IMG/VR virus record: IMGVR_UViG_3300025426_000061
Span: 1-40,729 of that record
Direction: 5' to 3' (one strand)
Origin: a virus
Length of the DNA: 40,729 nucleotides
Positions 1 through 9,077 of this stretch are shown here, one piece after another. The notes beneath the pieces are model-generated. The model had not been told where the DNA came from. It worked only from the letters and a program-made list of their open reading frames with translations, and ran no database searches. Made by a program: the position numbers and the translations under genes. How positions within the stretch are numbered: position 1 is the stretch's first letter; the number at the start of each line of letters is the position of its first letter.

Positions 1-69
1 TTTACTTTTGCGGTCATCCTTTATCAGTCCTCTAATGTCTTATTATAAACTACGCACTTAATAAAGTCA

Positions 70-77
70 AATAAATA
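70..77 (+). promoter_or_regulatory. T4-type late promoter box (AATAAATA)
   Basis: The box AATAAATA lies in the 101-base gap before the first gene, 24 bases ahead of its ATG. It matches the T4 late promoter core TATAAATA except at the first base. A good ribosome binding site (AAGGA at 90-94) follows, seven bases before the start. The same ATAAATA core recurs in three other gaps of this window, each just ahead of a structural gene, which supports it as a late promoter. A transcript from here could cover the five baseplate genes to 5514. Confidence 0.6.
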
Positions 78-101
78 ATATACCAAAACAAGGATATTAT
101 T

Positions 102-1103
102 ATGGGATTACTAGATTCATTAAACGGCTCGGCTAATTTGCTGGGTGCCGGAGCAGGCGCTATTAATACGGCTAGTAATTTGGGTAGTGCGATAAGCTCA
201 GCATATAATAGTAATGGTGGCGGAGATGTTATGTCTGCTATTCGCGCGGTAAATCTTCCAGCAGCCGGAGAAGCAGTTGGAGATATTATCAGCGCAGTTT
301 CTAGTTTCGGCGGAGATGCCAACGCTAATGACTGGCGTGTTAGATTAAGTCTAGCTAATTGGTCCAGTTTTAAAACAAGTCCTGTGTTAAAACCTTTGAA
401 AGATGCAGGCGGTTTAATATTTCCTTACACTCCAAAAATTACTATGCAAAGTGCTGCCACTTATCAGCCTATTGATACTGTGCATACAAACTATCAATTC
501 CACGCATTTAAAAATAGCGATCCAGGACATGTGCAGATTGAAGCTCCTATGTATGTAGAAGATTCTACACAAGGGTTATACTGTATTGCTATGATCCATT
601 ATTTACGCAGCCTTACCAAAATGTTCGCAGGAAATGATCCTAAGGCAGGAAATCCTCCACCAGTTATTTTCTTAAATGCTTATGGAAATTATGTGTTTAA
701 AAATGTCCCGGTAGTAGTTACAAAAATGACTTGGCAATTTCCTAATGATTGCGATTATATTGGTTGTAACGTAGTCGGTAGTGCCGCTGGAGAAGTACAA
801 GGTGTTGCAGACAGTATTGGCGGTTTAGCCAGTGTTGGAGCTGGACTGTTAGGAGGCGATAGTGCGTTAGGCGGAATATTAGGCGGAGTCAGTGCCATTG
901 CTGGAGGAGTTGGACAAGTAGCAGGTTTATTAGGTACATTTGGTATTGGCGGGACAACTAGCGGAGGAGTAGCGCATGTTCCAACAAAGAGTAGTCTTAG
1001 CGTAACATTACAACCTATCTATAGCAGAACTAGTGCTCGTAACTTTAGTCTTGATAGATTTGTTACTGGCGGCTATCTCAATAATAGTTTTGGATACATT
1101 TAA
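102..1103 (+). CDS. Baseplate/tail-tube cap protein, gp48-like
   Basis: A 333-residue structural protein, probably the T4 gp48-type protein that joins the baseplate hub to the first tail-tube ring. Residues 1-75 are rich in Gly, Ala and Ser. The folded core runs from about residue 78 (NDWRVRLSLANW) and contains an HYLRSLTKMFAG segment followed by PPPVIFLNAYG and a VVVTKMTWQFPND stretch, the layout of tube-like proteins of the gp48/gp54 group. A Gly-rich insertion lies at about 240-290, and the C-terminus carries PIYSRTSARNFSLDRF, typical of the end of this family. It is the first gene after a late promoter box and is followed two bases later by a gp53-like gene, as expected for a baseplate cluster. 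It could instead be the gp54 equivalent; assignment rests on recalled motifs and position. Confidence 0.6.
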   Translation: MGLLDSLNGSANLLGAGAGAINTASNLGSAISSAYNSNGGGDVMSAIRAVNLPAAGEAVGDIISAVSSFGGDANANDWRVRLSLANWSSFKTSPVLKPLKDAGGLIFPYTPKITMQSAATYQPIDTVHTNYQFHAFKNSDPGHVQIEAPMYVEDSTQGLYCIAMIHYLRSLTKMFAGNDPKAGNPPPVIFLNAYGNYVFKNVPVVVTKMTWQFPNDCDYIGCNVVGSAAGEVQGVADSIGGLASVGAGLLGGDSALGGILGGVSAIAGGVGQVAGLLGTFGIGGTTSGGVAHVPTKSSLSVTLQPIYSRTSARNFSLDRFVTGGYLNNSFGYI

Positions 1104-1105
1104 TC

Positions 1106-1405
1106 ATGGCTACATATAGTAATACAAGTCCTTGGTACAAAACAAAGATAAAAAACAATTATCTTGATGTACTAACTATCAGACCTGTTAGTGCTGATGC
1201 GGACGATTTCCTTTATACTATTGAACCGCAATATACTTACCGACCTGATTTGTTAGCCTATGACTTGTATGGAGAAGTTAACCTTTGGTGGGTGTTTATG
1301 CAACGTAATTTAGATGTTATACAAGATCCTATATTAGATTTTGTTCCAGGAACTCAAATATACATACCCAAAGGTAGCGGACTAAAAACTGTTTTAGGAC
1401 TATAA
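1106..1405 (+). CDS. Baseplate wedge protein, gp53-like
   Basis: A 99-residue protein resembling the gp53 family, which in T4 clamps neighbouring baseplate wedges together. Visible marks are the motif YRPDLLAYDLYGE (residues 45-57), the Trp pair W61-W62 in the LWWVFMQRN segment, the DPILDF segment at 74-79, and a final PGTQIYIP strand (81-88) like a LysM-type ending. It is about half the length of T4 gp53 (196 residues), so it represents only the core domain. It starts two bases after the previous stop and ends one base before the next ATG, so translation is probably coupled. The family call is fairly sure; the short length is the main oddity. Confidence 0.65.
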   Translation: MATYSNTSPWYKTKIKNNYLDVLTIRPVSADADDFLYTIEPQYTYRPDLLAYDLYGEVNLWWVFMQRNLDVIQDPILDFVPGTQIYIPKGSGLKTVLGL

Positions 1406-1406
1406 T

Positions 1407-3662
1407 ATGAGTTTTGACTCACTGCCAGGTATAATAGATTCAGCAACACAAACCACAACTGCGGTTAGTAATGCCGCATCTCAATTTTTATCATCAGGTC
1501 CTGCAAGCGGATTAACGTCTGCGTTTAGTAGTGTATCTGGTTTGCTATCAGGCATTAGTGGATTCTTTAAAGGATTAAGTCCTGGCCAAAAATTGCCATT
1601 ACCTAATCCACTGTTTGCTTATGCAAGTTATACCTATGTATTAGGTATAGGATGTCTTACAGAAAACGATTTAAATTATCCAGATAAAACTTATAAAGCC
1701 GGCGGAAAAATTCCTTTAATTTGTAAAGATGCCAATGCTGATCCTAATAATCGAGTTAACACAGTCTATGGCAAATTTGATTTTTTTATTAACAATCTAG
1801 AATTATATAGTGTTGTTGGCTTTGAACAAGGCGGCGGCAATACTAATGTAATGAACTTTACATTTGATATCATAGAACCTTACAGTATGGGGTTGTTTAT
1901 TATTGCATGTCAGCAACTAGCACAAAAACAAGGTTGGGATAATTGGCGTGAAGCACCATTTGTCCTTACAATAGATTTTAGAGGTAATACTGAAAACGGA
2001 CAAATAAAAAATATTCCTAACACCGGCAGACAAATACCTTTTAGCTTTGTTGATTTAAGTATGACTGCTACTGAAAAAGGTAGTGTTTATAAATGTTCAG
2101 CTATGCCATGGAATCAACTTGCTTTAACAGATGATATTGCAGATACAAAAAGTGATTCATCGGCTGTAGGATCAACTGTTCAAGAAATACTACAGTCAGG
2201 CGAAAACAGTTTACAAAAAGCCTTAAATGCCAGAATGAAAGAAATGGAAAAACAAGGTATTGTAGATCAAGCTGATGAATATTTAATTTTATTTCCACAA
2301 AATACAGCTAGTTCAGCAGATGCTAGTCAAAGTTCTGATACAACTGAAGATTCTAGTTCTGCTACTGAATCATCTAATAGTTCGGGCGGTGGCGGCATTT
2401 ACGATACACTAGGTGTTGCTAGAAGTAAGACTAATCAAACACTAGTTCAAAATCCAGGTGATTGTAATCTTATTGGACAAGCTAGTTTAGGATTTGATGA
2501 AAAGCGTAAAGGAGATCCTGCCTTTGGTAAAGATCAACAATTATACGATACTAAAACTGGCACATTTAATACTGGAAAATTTAAATTTGATAAAACATCG
2601 ACAGAAATGCGTTTTACACAAAATACCAGTATTCCGCAAGCAATCAACCAAGTTATATTACAAAGTGATTTTGTTAGTGACACATTAGATAGCAGTAAAA
2701 TAAGTCCCGAGGGTTATAGAGATTGGTATAGAATAGCTACCAAAGTATATACTACTGGTGACACACAAAAAAACACAGGTATTAAGCCTCGATTGATTGT
2801 TTATCAAGTTGTTCCATATAAGGCACATAACAGTAGACAACTACCTGCAGGCGTTAAAGGCTTGGGTTTCGACAGTCTCGCAGATCAGGCAGTAAAAAAA
2901 TATGAATACATTTATACTGGGCACAATGTAGATATTATTAATTTTAAAATTGAAATTCAAAATGGATTTGTTTATATTATGGGTGCAGATGGTTTAGCTG
3001 AAACTCAAGATAAAGTTACAGCTAACCAGACAGGTAGTGAAGATCCTGAAAAAAATCAAAATCAAAAATACATGCCTGATGGAAAACAGCAAACTCCTAC
3101 ACCAGGATTTATGCCTACAATTTTAAAATGGGTTAACACACTAACAGGCAATGACAGAGGCGGCGGTGGCGGTGCTGAAGGTCAAGCGCAACGTGCAGGT
3201 AAGTTGTTTAACCTAGCTCTTAATAATCCGTTTGATATGTACAATCTTGAAATGACAATTATTGGAGATCCATATTATATCACACAAAGCGGAACAGGAA
3301 ATTATACCAGCGAAGCGGCCACACATAATTTAAACACAGATGGAACTGTAAATTATGAAAGTGGTGAAGTTGACATTATAATTAATTTTAGAACTCCTAT
3401 CGATCTTAATCAAAGTACAGGATTGTATAATTTTGGCGGTGCTAGTAAAAGCGCACCAGTTATGCAATTTAGCGGACTATATTGTATACAAACAATTAAA
3501 AGCCATTTTGCAGACGGTAAATTTACACAAACATTATCTGGATTTAGACGACCAACGCAAGAATACCTAGACGAGTCAACATTAGCTGATATGCCATCGA
3601 CAAAAGGTAAAGTAACCGAAACTCCTAATACAGATTCAGATGCAGAGCAAACAGGAACATAA
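1407..3662 (+). CDS. Large baseplate (hub-like) structural protein
   Basis: A 751-residue structural protein between the gp53-like gene and gp5, where baseplate hub components lie in T4-like phages. After a Gly/Ser-rich start (1-60) comes a domain with PNPLFAYASYTYVLGIGCLT, then FEQGGGNTNVMNFTFDIIEPY, consistent with tube or hub-type beta domains. A flexible Ser/Asp/Glu/Gly linker at about 300-335 divides the protein. The second half has a NPFDMYNLEMTIIGDPYYI segment and another poly-Gly stretch near 585. Its stop overlaps the gp5 start by one base (TAATG), so the two are probably made together. It may do the job of T4 gp27, but I cannot demonstrate homology from motifs. No enzyme motif was seen. 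Confidence 0.5.
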   Translation: MSFDSLPGIIDSATQTTTAVSNAASQFLSSGPASGLTSAFSSVSGLLSGISGFFKGLSPGQKLPLPNPLFAYASYTYVLGIGCLTENDLNYPDKTYKAGGKIPLICKDANADPNNRVNTVYGKFDFFINNLELYSVVGFEQGGGNTNVMNFTFDIIEPYSMGLFIIACQQLAQKQGWDNWREAPFVLTIDFRGNTENGQIKNIPNTGRQIPFSFVDLSMTATEKGSVYKCSAMPWNQLALTDDIADTKSDSSAVGSTVQEILQSGENSLQKALNARMKEMEKQGIVDQADEYLILFPQNTASSADASQSSDTTEDSSSATESSNSSGGGGIYDTLGVARSKTNQTLVQNPGDCNLIGQASLGFDEKRKGDPAFGKDQQLYDTKTGTFNTGKFKFDKTSTEMRFTQNTSIPQAINQVILQSDFVSDTLDSSKISPEGYRDWYRIATKVYTTGDTQKNTGIKPRLIVYQVVPYKAHNSRQLPAGVKGLGFDSLADQAVKKYEYIYTGHNVDIINFKIEIQNGFVYIMGADGLAETQDKVTANQTGSEDPEKNQNQKYMPDGKQQTPTPGFMPTILKWVNTLTGNDRGGGGGAEGQAQRAGKLFNLALNNPFDMYNLEMTIIGDPYYITQSGTGNYTSEAATHNLNTDGTVNYESGEVDIIINFRTPIDLNQSTGLYNFGGASKSAPVMQFSGLYCIQTIKSHFADGKFTQTLSGFRRPTQEYLDESTLADMPSTKGKVTETPNTDSDAEQTGT

Positions 3663-5080
3663 TGTCAAACGATCAAACAAGAATTAGTGCTAAAGGTACC
3701 GAACCACGTCCAGGACCTTTTTTAGCTAGAGTGATCAGTCACTTAGACAGTACTGCTATGGGCATGTTGCAAGTGGAAATTTTAAGACCTACAGGTAACA
3801 CAGGCGATTCTGGACAACTACACCAAGTAAAATATATGAGTCCTTTTTATGGTGTAACTAGTGCTGATTTTGTAAGACAAGATCCTGACAATTATGGTAA
3901 CACTCAAAAAAGTTATGGTATATGGGCAGTTCCTCCGGATGTTGGTACAACTGTAGTTGTTATTTTTATTGACGGAGATCCTAAGAGAGGATACTGGATA
4001 GGGTGTGTGCAAGATGAAGGAATGAATTTTATGATTCCTGGAATTGCCTCAACAGAAAATAATGTAGAAGGCGAAGGCAGATTGCCAGTAGCAGAATATA
4101 ATAAAAAAGTAAATGACGGAAGTCCTTCAGATTCTACTAAAAATAAAAAACCTCTACACCCTTTAGCAGATGCGTTAAAAACACAAGGGTTAGATAACGA
4201 CGATATCAGAGGATTAACTACTAGTAGTGCTAGAAGAGAAGTGCCAAGTATGGTGTTTGGATGGAGTACCCCAGGGCCTGTAGATAAAAGATCAGGCGCA
4301 CCAAGAGGCGCTATTGGCAAAGAAGATTATAAAATACCAAATGCTTTTGTAAGTCGTTTAGGTGGAAGTACATTTGTCATGGATGACGGGGATGATAAAT
4401 TTTTACGTAAAACAAAAGCCGGAGATGGCCCTCCAGAATACGCAAGTGTACTGGGCGGAGAAACAGACGGTGATCCTACAATTCCACATAATGAATTAAT
4501 TAGAATTCGAACAAGAACAGGGCATCAAATACTTTTACACAATAGCGAAGATTTAATTTATATTACTAATAGCAGAGGAACTTCTTGGATAGAATTAACT
4601 AGTAATGGAAAAATTGATATCTATGCACAAGATAGTATCAGTGTGCATACTGAAAACGATATAAATTTTACAGCTGATAGAGATATAAATTTTACAGCAG
4701 GCGCTAATGTTAATATTAATGCCGGAACAAATATAAACCAACAAGCAGGATCTGCATGGAATTCAACATCGGGTACTACTAGCAAAATAACAGCTGGCGG
4801 AGATACTCATATTATGGCAGCCAATACTGCTATAGACGGCGGTAATATTAATTTTAATTCAGGTGTTGCAACATCAGCCGATACAACTCCTAAAGCAGGA
4901 AGAATTCCACAAACCGAGCCCTGGGCCGGCCACGAAAATTTAGATCCTGCACAATTTACTTCAGACAAAACACAAGCATCGGAAGATGTATCGGAGCCCA
5001 GCACAACTGCATTTAACAAATACACAACAGCAACTGATACTTTTAATAAAGTACAAGGTTCACAAGAGGAGCAACAATAA
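3662..5080 (+). CDS. 5: Baseplate hub and tail spike protein, gp5-like without lysozyme
   Basis: A 472-residue gp5/VgrG-type spike protein. The N-terminal third (about 15-130) looks like the OB-fold domain, with FLARVISHLDSTAMGMLQVEI, a YGIWAVPPDVGTTVVVIFIDGD strand pair and GYWIGCVQDEG. From about 275 the sequence turns into the spike: IRIRTRTGHQILLHNSED, then a beta-helix with an eight-residue period, where DINFTAD at 333 is repeated as DINFTAG at 341 and followed by NVNINAG and NINQQAG. The repeat is also visible in DNA, as a 17-base identity at 4658 and 4682 spaced 24 bases apart. T4 gp5 carries a lysozyme domain between these parts; none is recognisable here. The last 80 residues are Thr/Ser-rich and probably extended. 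The start overlaps the previous stop and the stop overlaps the gp25 start. Confidence 0.8.
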   Translation: MSNDQTRISAKGTEPRPGPFLARVISHLDSTAMGMLQVEILRPTGNTGDSGQLHQVKYMSPFYGVTSADFVRQDPDNYGNTQKSYGIWAVPPDVGTTVVVIFIDGDPKRGYWIGCVQDEGMNFMIPGIASTENNVEGEGRLPVAEYNKKVNDGSPSDSTKNKKPLHPLADALKTQGLDNDDIRGLTTSSARREVPSMVFGWSTPGPVDKRSGAPRGAIGKEDYKIPNAFVSRLGGSTFVMDDGDDKFLRKTKAGDGPPEYASVLGGETDGDPTIPHNELIRIRTRTGHQILLHNSEDLIYITNSRGTSWIELTSNGKIDIYAQDSISVHTENDINFTADRDINFTAGANVNINAGTNINQQAGSAWNSTSGTTSKITAGGDTHIMAANTAIDGGNINFNSGVATSADTTPKAGRIPQTEPWAGHENLDPAQFTSDKTQASEDVSEPSTTAFNKYTTATDTFNKVQGSQEEQQ

Positions 5081-5514
5081 TGGCTACAAACTTATATGAC
5101 AAAATAATACTTCCTGCTCGCCCAAATCCTACTAATGCTCCTCCACAAATGTACAAAGGTTTTAGTACAATAAATTCATCTACACAAAATTTTATTTTAT
5201 ACGATTTTGAACTTATTAAACAAGATTTACTTAATAATTTTAATATTAGAAAAGGCGAACGTTTAATGCAACCTAGCTATGGTTGCATTATATGGGAAAT
5301 GTTATTCGAACCGTTAACAGAACAAGTAAAAGATTTGATTATACAAAACGTAAATGAAATTTTAAATTACGATCCCCGAATACAAGCTGGGAATATTGTT
5401 ATAACACCATACGACACTGGCATACAGATTGAATGTGTAATAACCTATTTGCCTTATAATATTAGCCAGGATCTACAATTACGCTTTGACCAAGCTAACG
5501 GGCTGATTAGCTGA
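5080..5514 (+). CDS. 25: Baseplate wedge protein gp25
   Basis: A 144-residue protein of the GPW/gp25 family, the wedge component that contacts the sheath and helps trigger contraction. The family signature is clear: a KQDLLNNFNIRKGER helix-turn (47-61) followed by MQP-x-YG (63-68), IIWEMLFEP (70-78), then the VKDLIIQNVNEIL helix and DPRI. Length matches the family (T4 gp25 has 132 residues). Its ATG shares one base with the gp5 stop (TAATG). It is the last gene of this block: a 50-base gap with a late promoter box follows before gp6. Identity is secure from motifs plus the gp5-gp25-gp6 order. Confidence 0.9.
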   Translation: MATNLYDKIILPARPNPTNAPPQMYKGFSTINSSTQNFILYDFELIKQDLLNNFNIRKGERLMQPSYGCIIWEMLFEPLTEQVKDLIIQNVNEILNYDPRIQAGNIVITPYDTGIQIECVITYLPYNISQDLQLRFDQANGLIS

Positions 5515-5538
5515 TAAAATACCCACATAATTCCATTC

Positions 5539-5546
5539 GATAAATA
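5539..5546 (+). promoter_or_regulatory. T4-type late promoter box (GATAAATA)
   Basis: GATAAATA lies in the 50-base gap between gp25 and gp6, 18 bases before the gp6 ATG. It matches the T4 late core TATAAATA at seven of eight bases and is identical to the boxes at 28961 and 33142. AGGA at 5555-5558 serves as ribosome binding site. No further box was seen until 28961, so a transcript from here probably covers gp6, the giant gene, the repeat fibre and the S53 peptidase, more than 23 kb. Confidence 0.7.
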
Positions 5547-5564
5547 CACTTATTAGGACTAATT

Positions 5565-8500
5565 ATGAGCTCAACGGATAGACAAAATAACCTGTTAGTC
5601 AGCGAAGACTGGCAGAAAATTTATCAATCATTTAAGAACGCTGATTTCCAAAGTTACGACTTTGATAACTTACGTCGTACAATGATTGACTATATCCGTA
5701 CTAATTTTCCAGAAGATTTTAACGATTACATTGAATCCAGCGAATACCTCGCCCTTATCGATCTTATTGCCTTCGTGGGCCAAAGCATAGCTTTCCGTGT
5801 TGATTTAAATGCTCGTGAAAACTTTTTAGAACTAGCAGAACGTAGAGATAGTGTGCTAAGACTAGCACGAATGATTAATTATAATGCTAGTAGAAACATA
5901 GCTGCCACAGGTTTGCTAAAATTTAGCACAGTTCAAACTACAGAAAATGTATTAGATAGCAACGGCATTAATATGAGTGGCCAAGTAATTACTTGGAATG
6001 ATCCAAGTAACAGTAACTGGTATGATCAATTTATTAAAGTTATCAATGCGGCTTTACCTACAACTCAACAGTTTGGCAATCCAATAGATCAAGCTAACAT
6101 ATACGGCATACCTACTGGACAATATCGTTTTAACGCTAGAAATACAAACGTTCCTGTTTTTAGTTTTAGTAAAAACGTTGCTGGTCGTACAATGAATTTT
6201 GAAATTACTAGTACTACAATTTCTGGCGGTGAAGTAATTTACGAAGAACCTCCAAAAGTTGGAAATCATATGTCTTTTATTTTTAAAGATGATGGTTATG
6301 GAGCTGGTAGTAGCAACACAGGATTCTTTTTAAATTTTACACAAGGCAATTTAAATCAAGGAACATTTACAGTTACCCAACCAAGTAGTAATCAAACTAT
6401 TGATATTAACACACAAAATATCAATAATACAGATGTATGGTTATACAGCCTAGATCAAAGTACTGGTCTTGAAAATACACTTTGGACACAAGTTCCTGCT
6501 ACAACTGGTAATAATATAATTTATAATAGCCTAAGCAATAGTATTAAAACAATTTACAATGTAATTACTAGAGCAGGTGATGCAGTTAGTTTAAGTTTTG
6601 CAGATGGAACATTTGGTAGTTTACCATTAGGAAATTTTAGATCTTACTATAGAGTTAGTAATGGTTTAACATATACAATAAATCCTAGCGATATTTTAAA
6701 TGTAGCAATTAGTATTCCATATACAAGTAGCCAAGGACAAGCAGAAACATTGACTATAACTTTAAGTTTGGCATCAACTGTTTCAAATGCATCAGCAACA
6801 GAAACAAATGCTAGTATTAAAGCCAATGCTCCTCAAACTTACTATACACAAAACCGTATGGTTACCGGAGAAGATTATAATATTAGTCCATTAGGCGTTA
6901 CACATAAAATTGCCAAAGTAAAAAGTATTAATAGAACAAGTAGCGGCATTAGTCGTTATTTCGATTTAACTGATCCCACTGGCAAATACAGCAGTACAAA
7001 TTTATTTGCTGATGATGGAATTTTATATCAAGAAATTTACACTTCTGCAACAAATTTTTCTTATGTAACTAAAACTGATGTAGAAGGAATTATATACAAT
7101 ACAGTTTTTCCTATTTTAGATGATCCTAACTTACGTAATTTTTATTATGCAAATTACATAAATTATATTTCTGAAAGTTTAAGTATTCAGTGGGCTAATG
7201 TAACTACAGACAGTAACAGTTCAACAGGATTCGTTACTGATACTACAGCTTTACCTAAAAAATTAGCTAGCTATACCAGTACTGATTTAAAATATTTTAC
7301 ATCAGGGTCGTTAATTAAATTTATTGCTCCAACAATACGAGGAGTAACATATTATTTTGATACAACAAATCAAAACAATCTAGTAGCAGTTCCTGCATTG
7401 GGATTATTGCCTGCTGGAGGTGTAAGTTATTTGTGGGCGCAGGTTGTATCTATTGTGGGCGATGGTCTTGGGGATAATGATAATAACACAGGAACAACTA
7501 CAGTTAATGGCGGGTTATTCGGAGTTGTAACATTAAATCAGATTGTACCATCAAATGCTGTTATTAGTCAAATTATTCCTCAATTTAATTTAACTATTGG
7601 ATCTAGTGTTATTACAACAATGATAGATTTGATTTTTAATAATACGCCTTTTGGACTACGTTACGGATATGATTCATTAGCCGGAATGATGGACTGGCAA
7701 ATTATATTTGAAACAAATTTAAACACTACTATGAGTTTTAGTTTAGGTAATCAAGGCGATACTACAAATACACAACAAGATTCTAGTTGGATGTTATTGT
7801 TTACCACGGATAATCAATTTTATACTATTACCACACGACTAATGAGATATGTGTTTGAAAGTGATCAAGAAGTTACATTTTATTTTGACGATGCTGTAAA
7901 AGTTTATGATACAGTTTCTAGTGCCACCATATTAGACAATTTAAAAATATTAAGCATTAATACACAACCTACATCGACTTACCCATTTACTACAGATTTT
8001 AATTGGCAAATTACTAATTCTTATACTGGATTAGATGGATATATTGATCCTAGTAAAATTGTAATATCATTTGCAGACAGTATGAATAATGGTATTGTTG
8101 ATAATCCTCAATTATTTTTAGATATTGTTTCGCCGGACAATAAGACAACATACATTGTACAGGAAAAATATTTAATTAGTGCCGGACAAGAAGATTATAG
8201 ATATGTGTCTAATGCATCTGGTATAGTTAAAATATTGTCAACACAAAGTTCTGCTAGACCTTATACACAATGGAATGATGGACAGTATTTTTATTTTTTA
8301 GATACGCAAACTGTAATGCAATATAGTGCATCTAATGTTACCAGCCCACTAAATGCATCTTTAGATTATAAAGTTTATGTTGGCCGAGACAAATTAAAAT
8401 TTCAATATACACACAATGCTGATTATGATAGCCGTATTGATCCGGGTGCAAGTAATATCATGGATGTGTATATTTTAACAACTGATTATGATACACAATT

Positions 8501-9077
8501 TAGACAATGGTTAGCAGGAGCGAATGTAGCAGAACCGTTACCGCCAAGCAGTACTGAACTAAACAGTTTATTAAGTCCTGAATTGAATTTAATTAAATCT
8601 ATTTCAGATGAAATTATCTATCATCCAGTGAGCTATTTGTTATTGTTTGGAAGTCAAGCTGATTTAAATTTACAAGCTACATTTAATGTAGTTAAAAATC
8701 CTGCAAGTACTGCCAGCGACAATGACGTTATTTCTAGAATTATTACAGCATTTAATAATTTCTTTGCATTAGAAAATTGGAATTTTGGTGACACATTTTA
8801 TTTTACGGAATTATCTACATACGTGATTAATCAACTCACACCAGATATTACGAATTTTGTTATTGTTCCAAAACAAGGTAATTTATACTTTGGAGCATTA
8901 TTTGAAATTAAATGTCCTAGCAATCAAATATTAATTAGTTGTGCAACTAGCGCAGACATTAATGTTGTATCAGGATTAACTAGTGATAATTCTCGAACAG
9001 TAACAGGCAGTGGCTTAACTTCTTTAGTATCAAGTCAAAACATAACAAGTGCAACCTTTGGAGTAACTAATGGCTAA
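5565..9077 (+). CDS. 6: Baseplate wedge protein gp6
   Basis: A 1,170-residue gp6-type wedge protein, which in T4 forms the inner ring joining the wedges around the hub. The N-terminus is characteristic: DWQKIYQSFKNADFQSYDFD, then RRTMIDYIRTNFPEDFNDYI, ALIDLIAFVGQSIAFRVDLNARENFLELA and SVLRLARMINYNASR (to about 110). The gp6/gpJ motif TGEDYNISP begins at residue 434, after FADGTFGSLPLG. A further conserved block follows in the C-terminal third (LFGSQADLNLQATF and ITAFNNFFALENWNFGD). At nearly twice the length of T4 gp6 (660 residues), it carries extra domains, probably between about 480 and 980. It has its own late promoter box and overlaps the following giant gene by eight bases. Confidence 0.85.
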   Translation: MSSTDRQNNLLVSEDWQKIYQSFKNADFQSYDFDNLRRTMIDYIRTNFPEDFNDYIESSEYLALIDLIAFVGQSIAFRVDLNARENFLELAERRDSVLRLARMINYNASRNIAATGLLKFSTVQTTENVLDSNGINMSGQVITWNDPSNSNWYDQFIKVINAALPTTQQFGNPIDQANIYGIPTGQYRFNARNTNVPVFSFSKNVAGRTMNFEITSTTISGGEVIYEEPPKVGNHMSFIFKDDGYGAGSSNTGFFLNFTQGNLNQGTFTVTQPSSNQTIDINTQNINNTDVWLYSLDQSTGLENTLWTQVPATTGNNIIYNSLSNSIKTIYNVITRAGDAVSLSFADGTFGSLPLGNFRSYYRVSNGLTYTINPSDILNVAISIPYTSSQGQAETLTITLSLASTVSNASATETNASIKANAPQTYYTQNRMVTGEDYNISPLGVTHKIAKVKSINRTSSGISRYFDLTDPTGKYSSTNLFADDGILYQEIYTSATNFSYVTKTDVEGIIYNTVFPILDDPNLRNFYYANYINYISESLSIQWANVTTDSNSSTGFVTDTTALPKKLASYTSTDLKYFTSGSLIKFIAPTIRGVTYYFDTTNQNNLVAVPALGLLPAGGVSYLWAQVVSIVGDGLGDNDNNTGTTTVNGGLFGVVTLNQIVPSNAVISQIIPQFNLTIGSSVITTMIDLIFNNTPFGLRYGYDSLAGMMDWQIIFETNLNTTMSFSLGNQGDTTNTQQDSSWMLLFTTDNQFYTITTRLMRYVFESDQEVTFYFDDAVKVYDTVSSATILDNLKILSINTQPTSTYPFTTDFNWQITNSYTGLDGYIDPSKIVISFADSMNNGIVDNPQLFLDIVSPDNKTTYIVQEKYLISAGQEDYRYVSNASGIVKILSTQSSARPYTQWNDGQYFYFLDTQTVMQYSASNVTSPLNASLDYKVYVGRDKLKFQYTHNADYDSRIDPGASNIMDVYILTTDYDTQFRQWLAGANVAEPLPPSSTELNSLLSPELNLIKSISDEIIYHPVSYLLLFGSQADLNLQATFNVVKNPASTASDNDVISRIITAFNNFFALENWNFGDTFYFTELSTYVINQLTPDITNFVIVPKQGNLYFGALFEIKCPSNQILISCATSADINVVSGLTSDNSRTVTGSGLTSLVSSQNITSATFGVTNG

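Noticed and set aside
1-61. Short open stretch from the window edge (second frame, stop at 59-61) that could be the end of an upstream gene.
   Set aside because: Only 19 codons, and another frame is also open to position 48; there is not enough sequence to choose or identify a product.
3913-4320. 135-codon minus-strand open frame inside gp5.
   Set aside because: Opposite a conserved OB-fold region, with no ribosome binding site or recognisable domain.
4658-4698. ATATAAATTTT sequences in gp5 that look like late promoter cores.
   Set aside because: They are coding repeats of the beta-helix (DINFTA), lack the final ATA, and no gene start follows.
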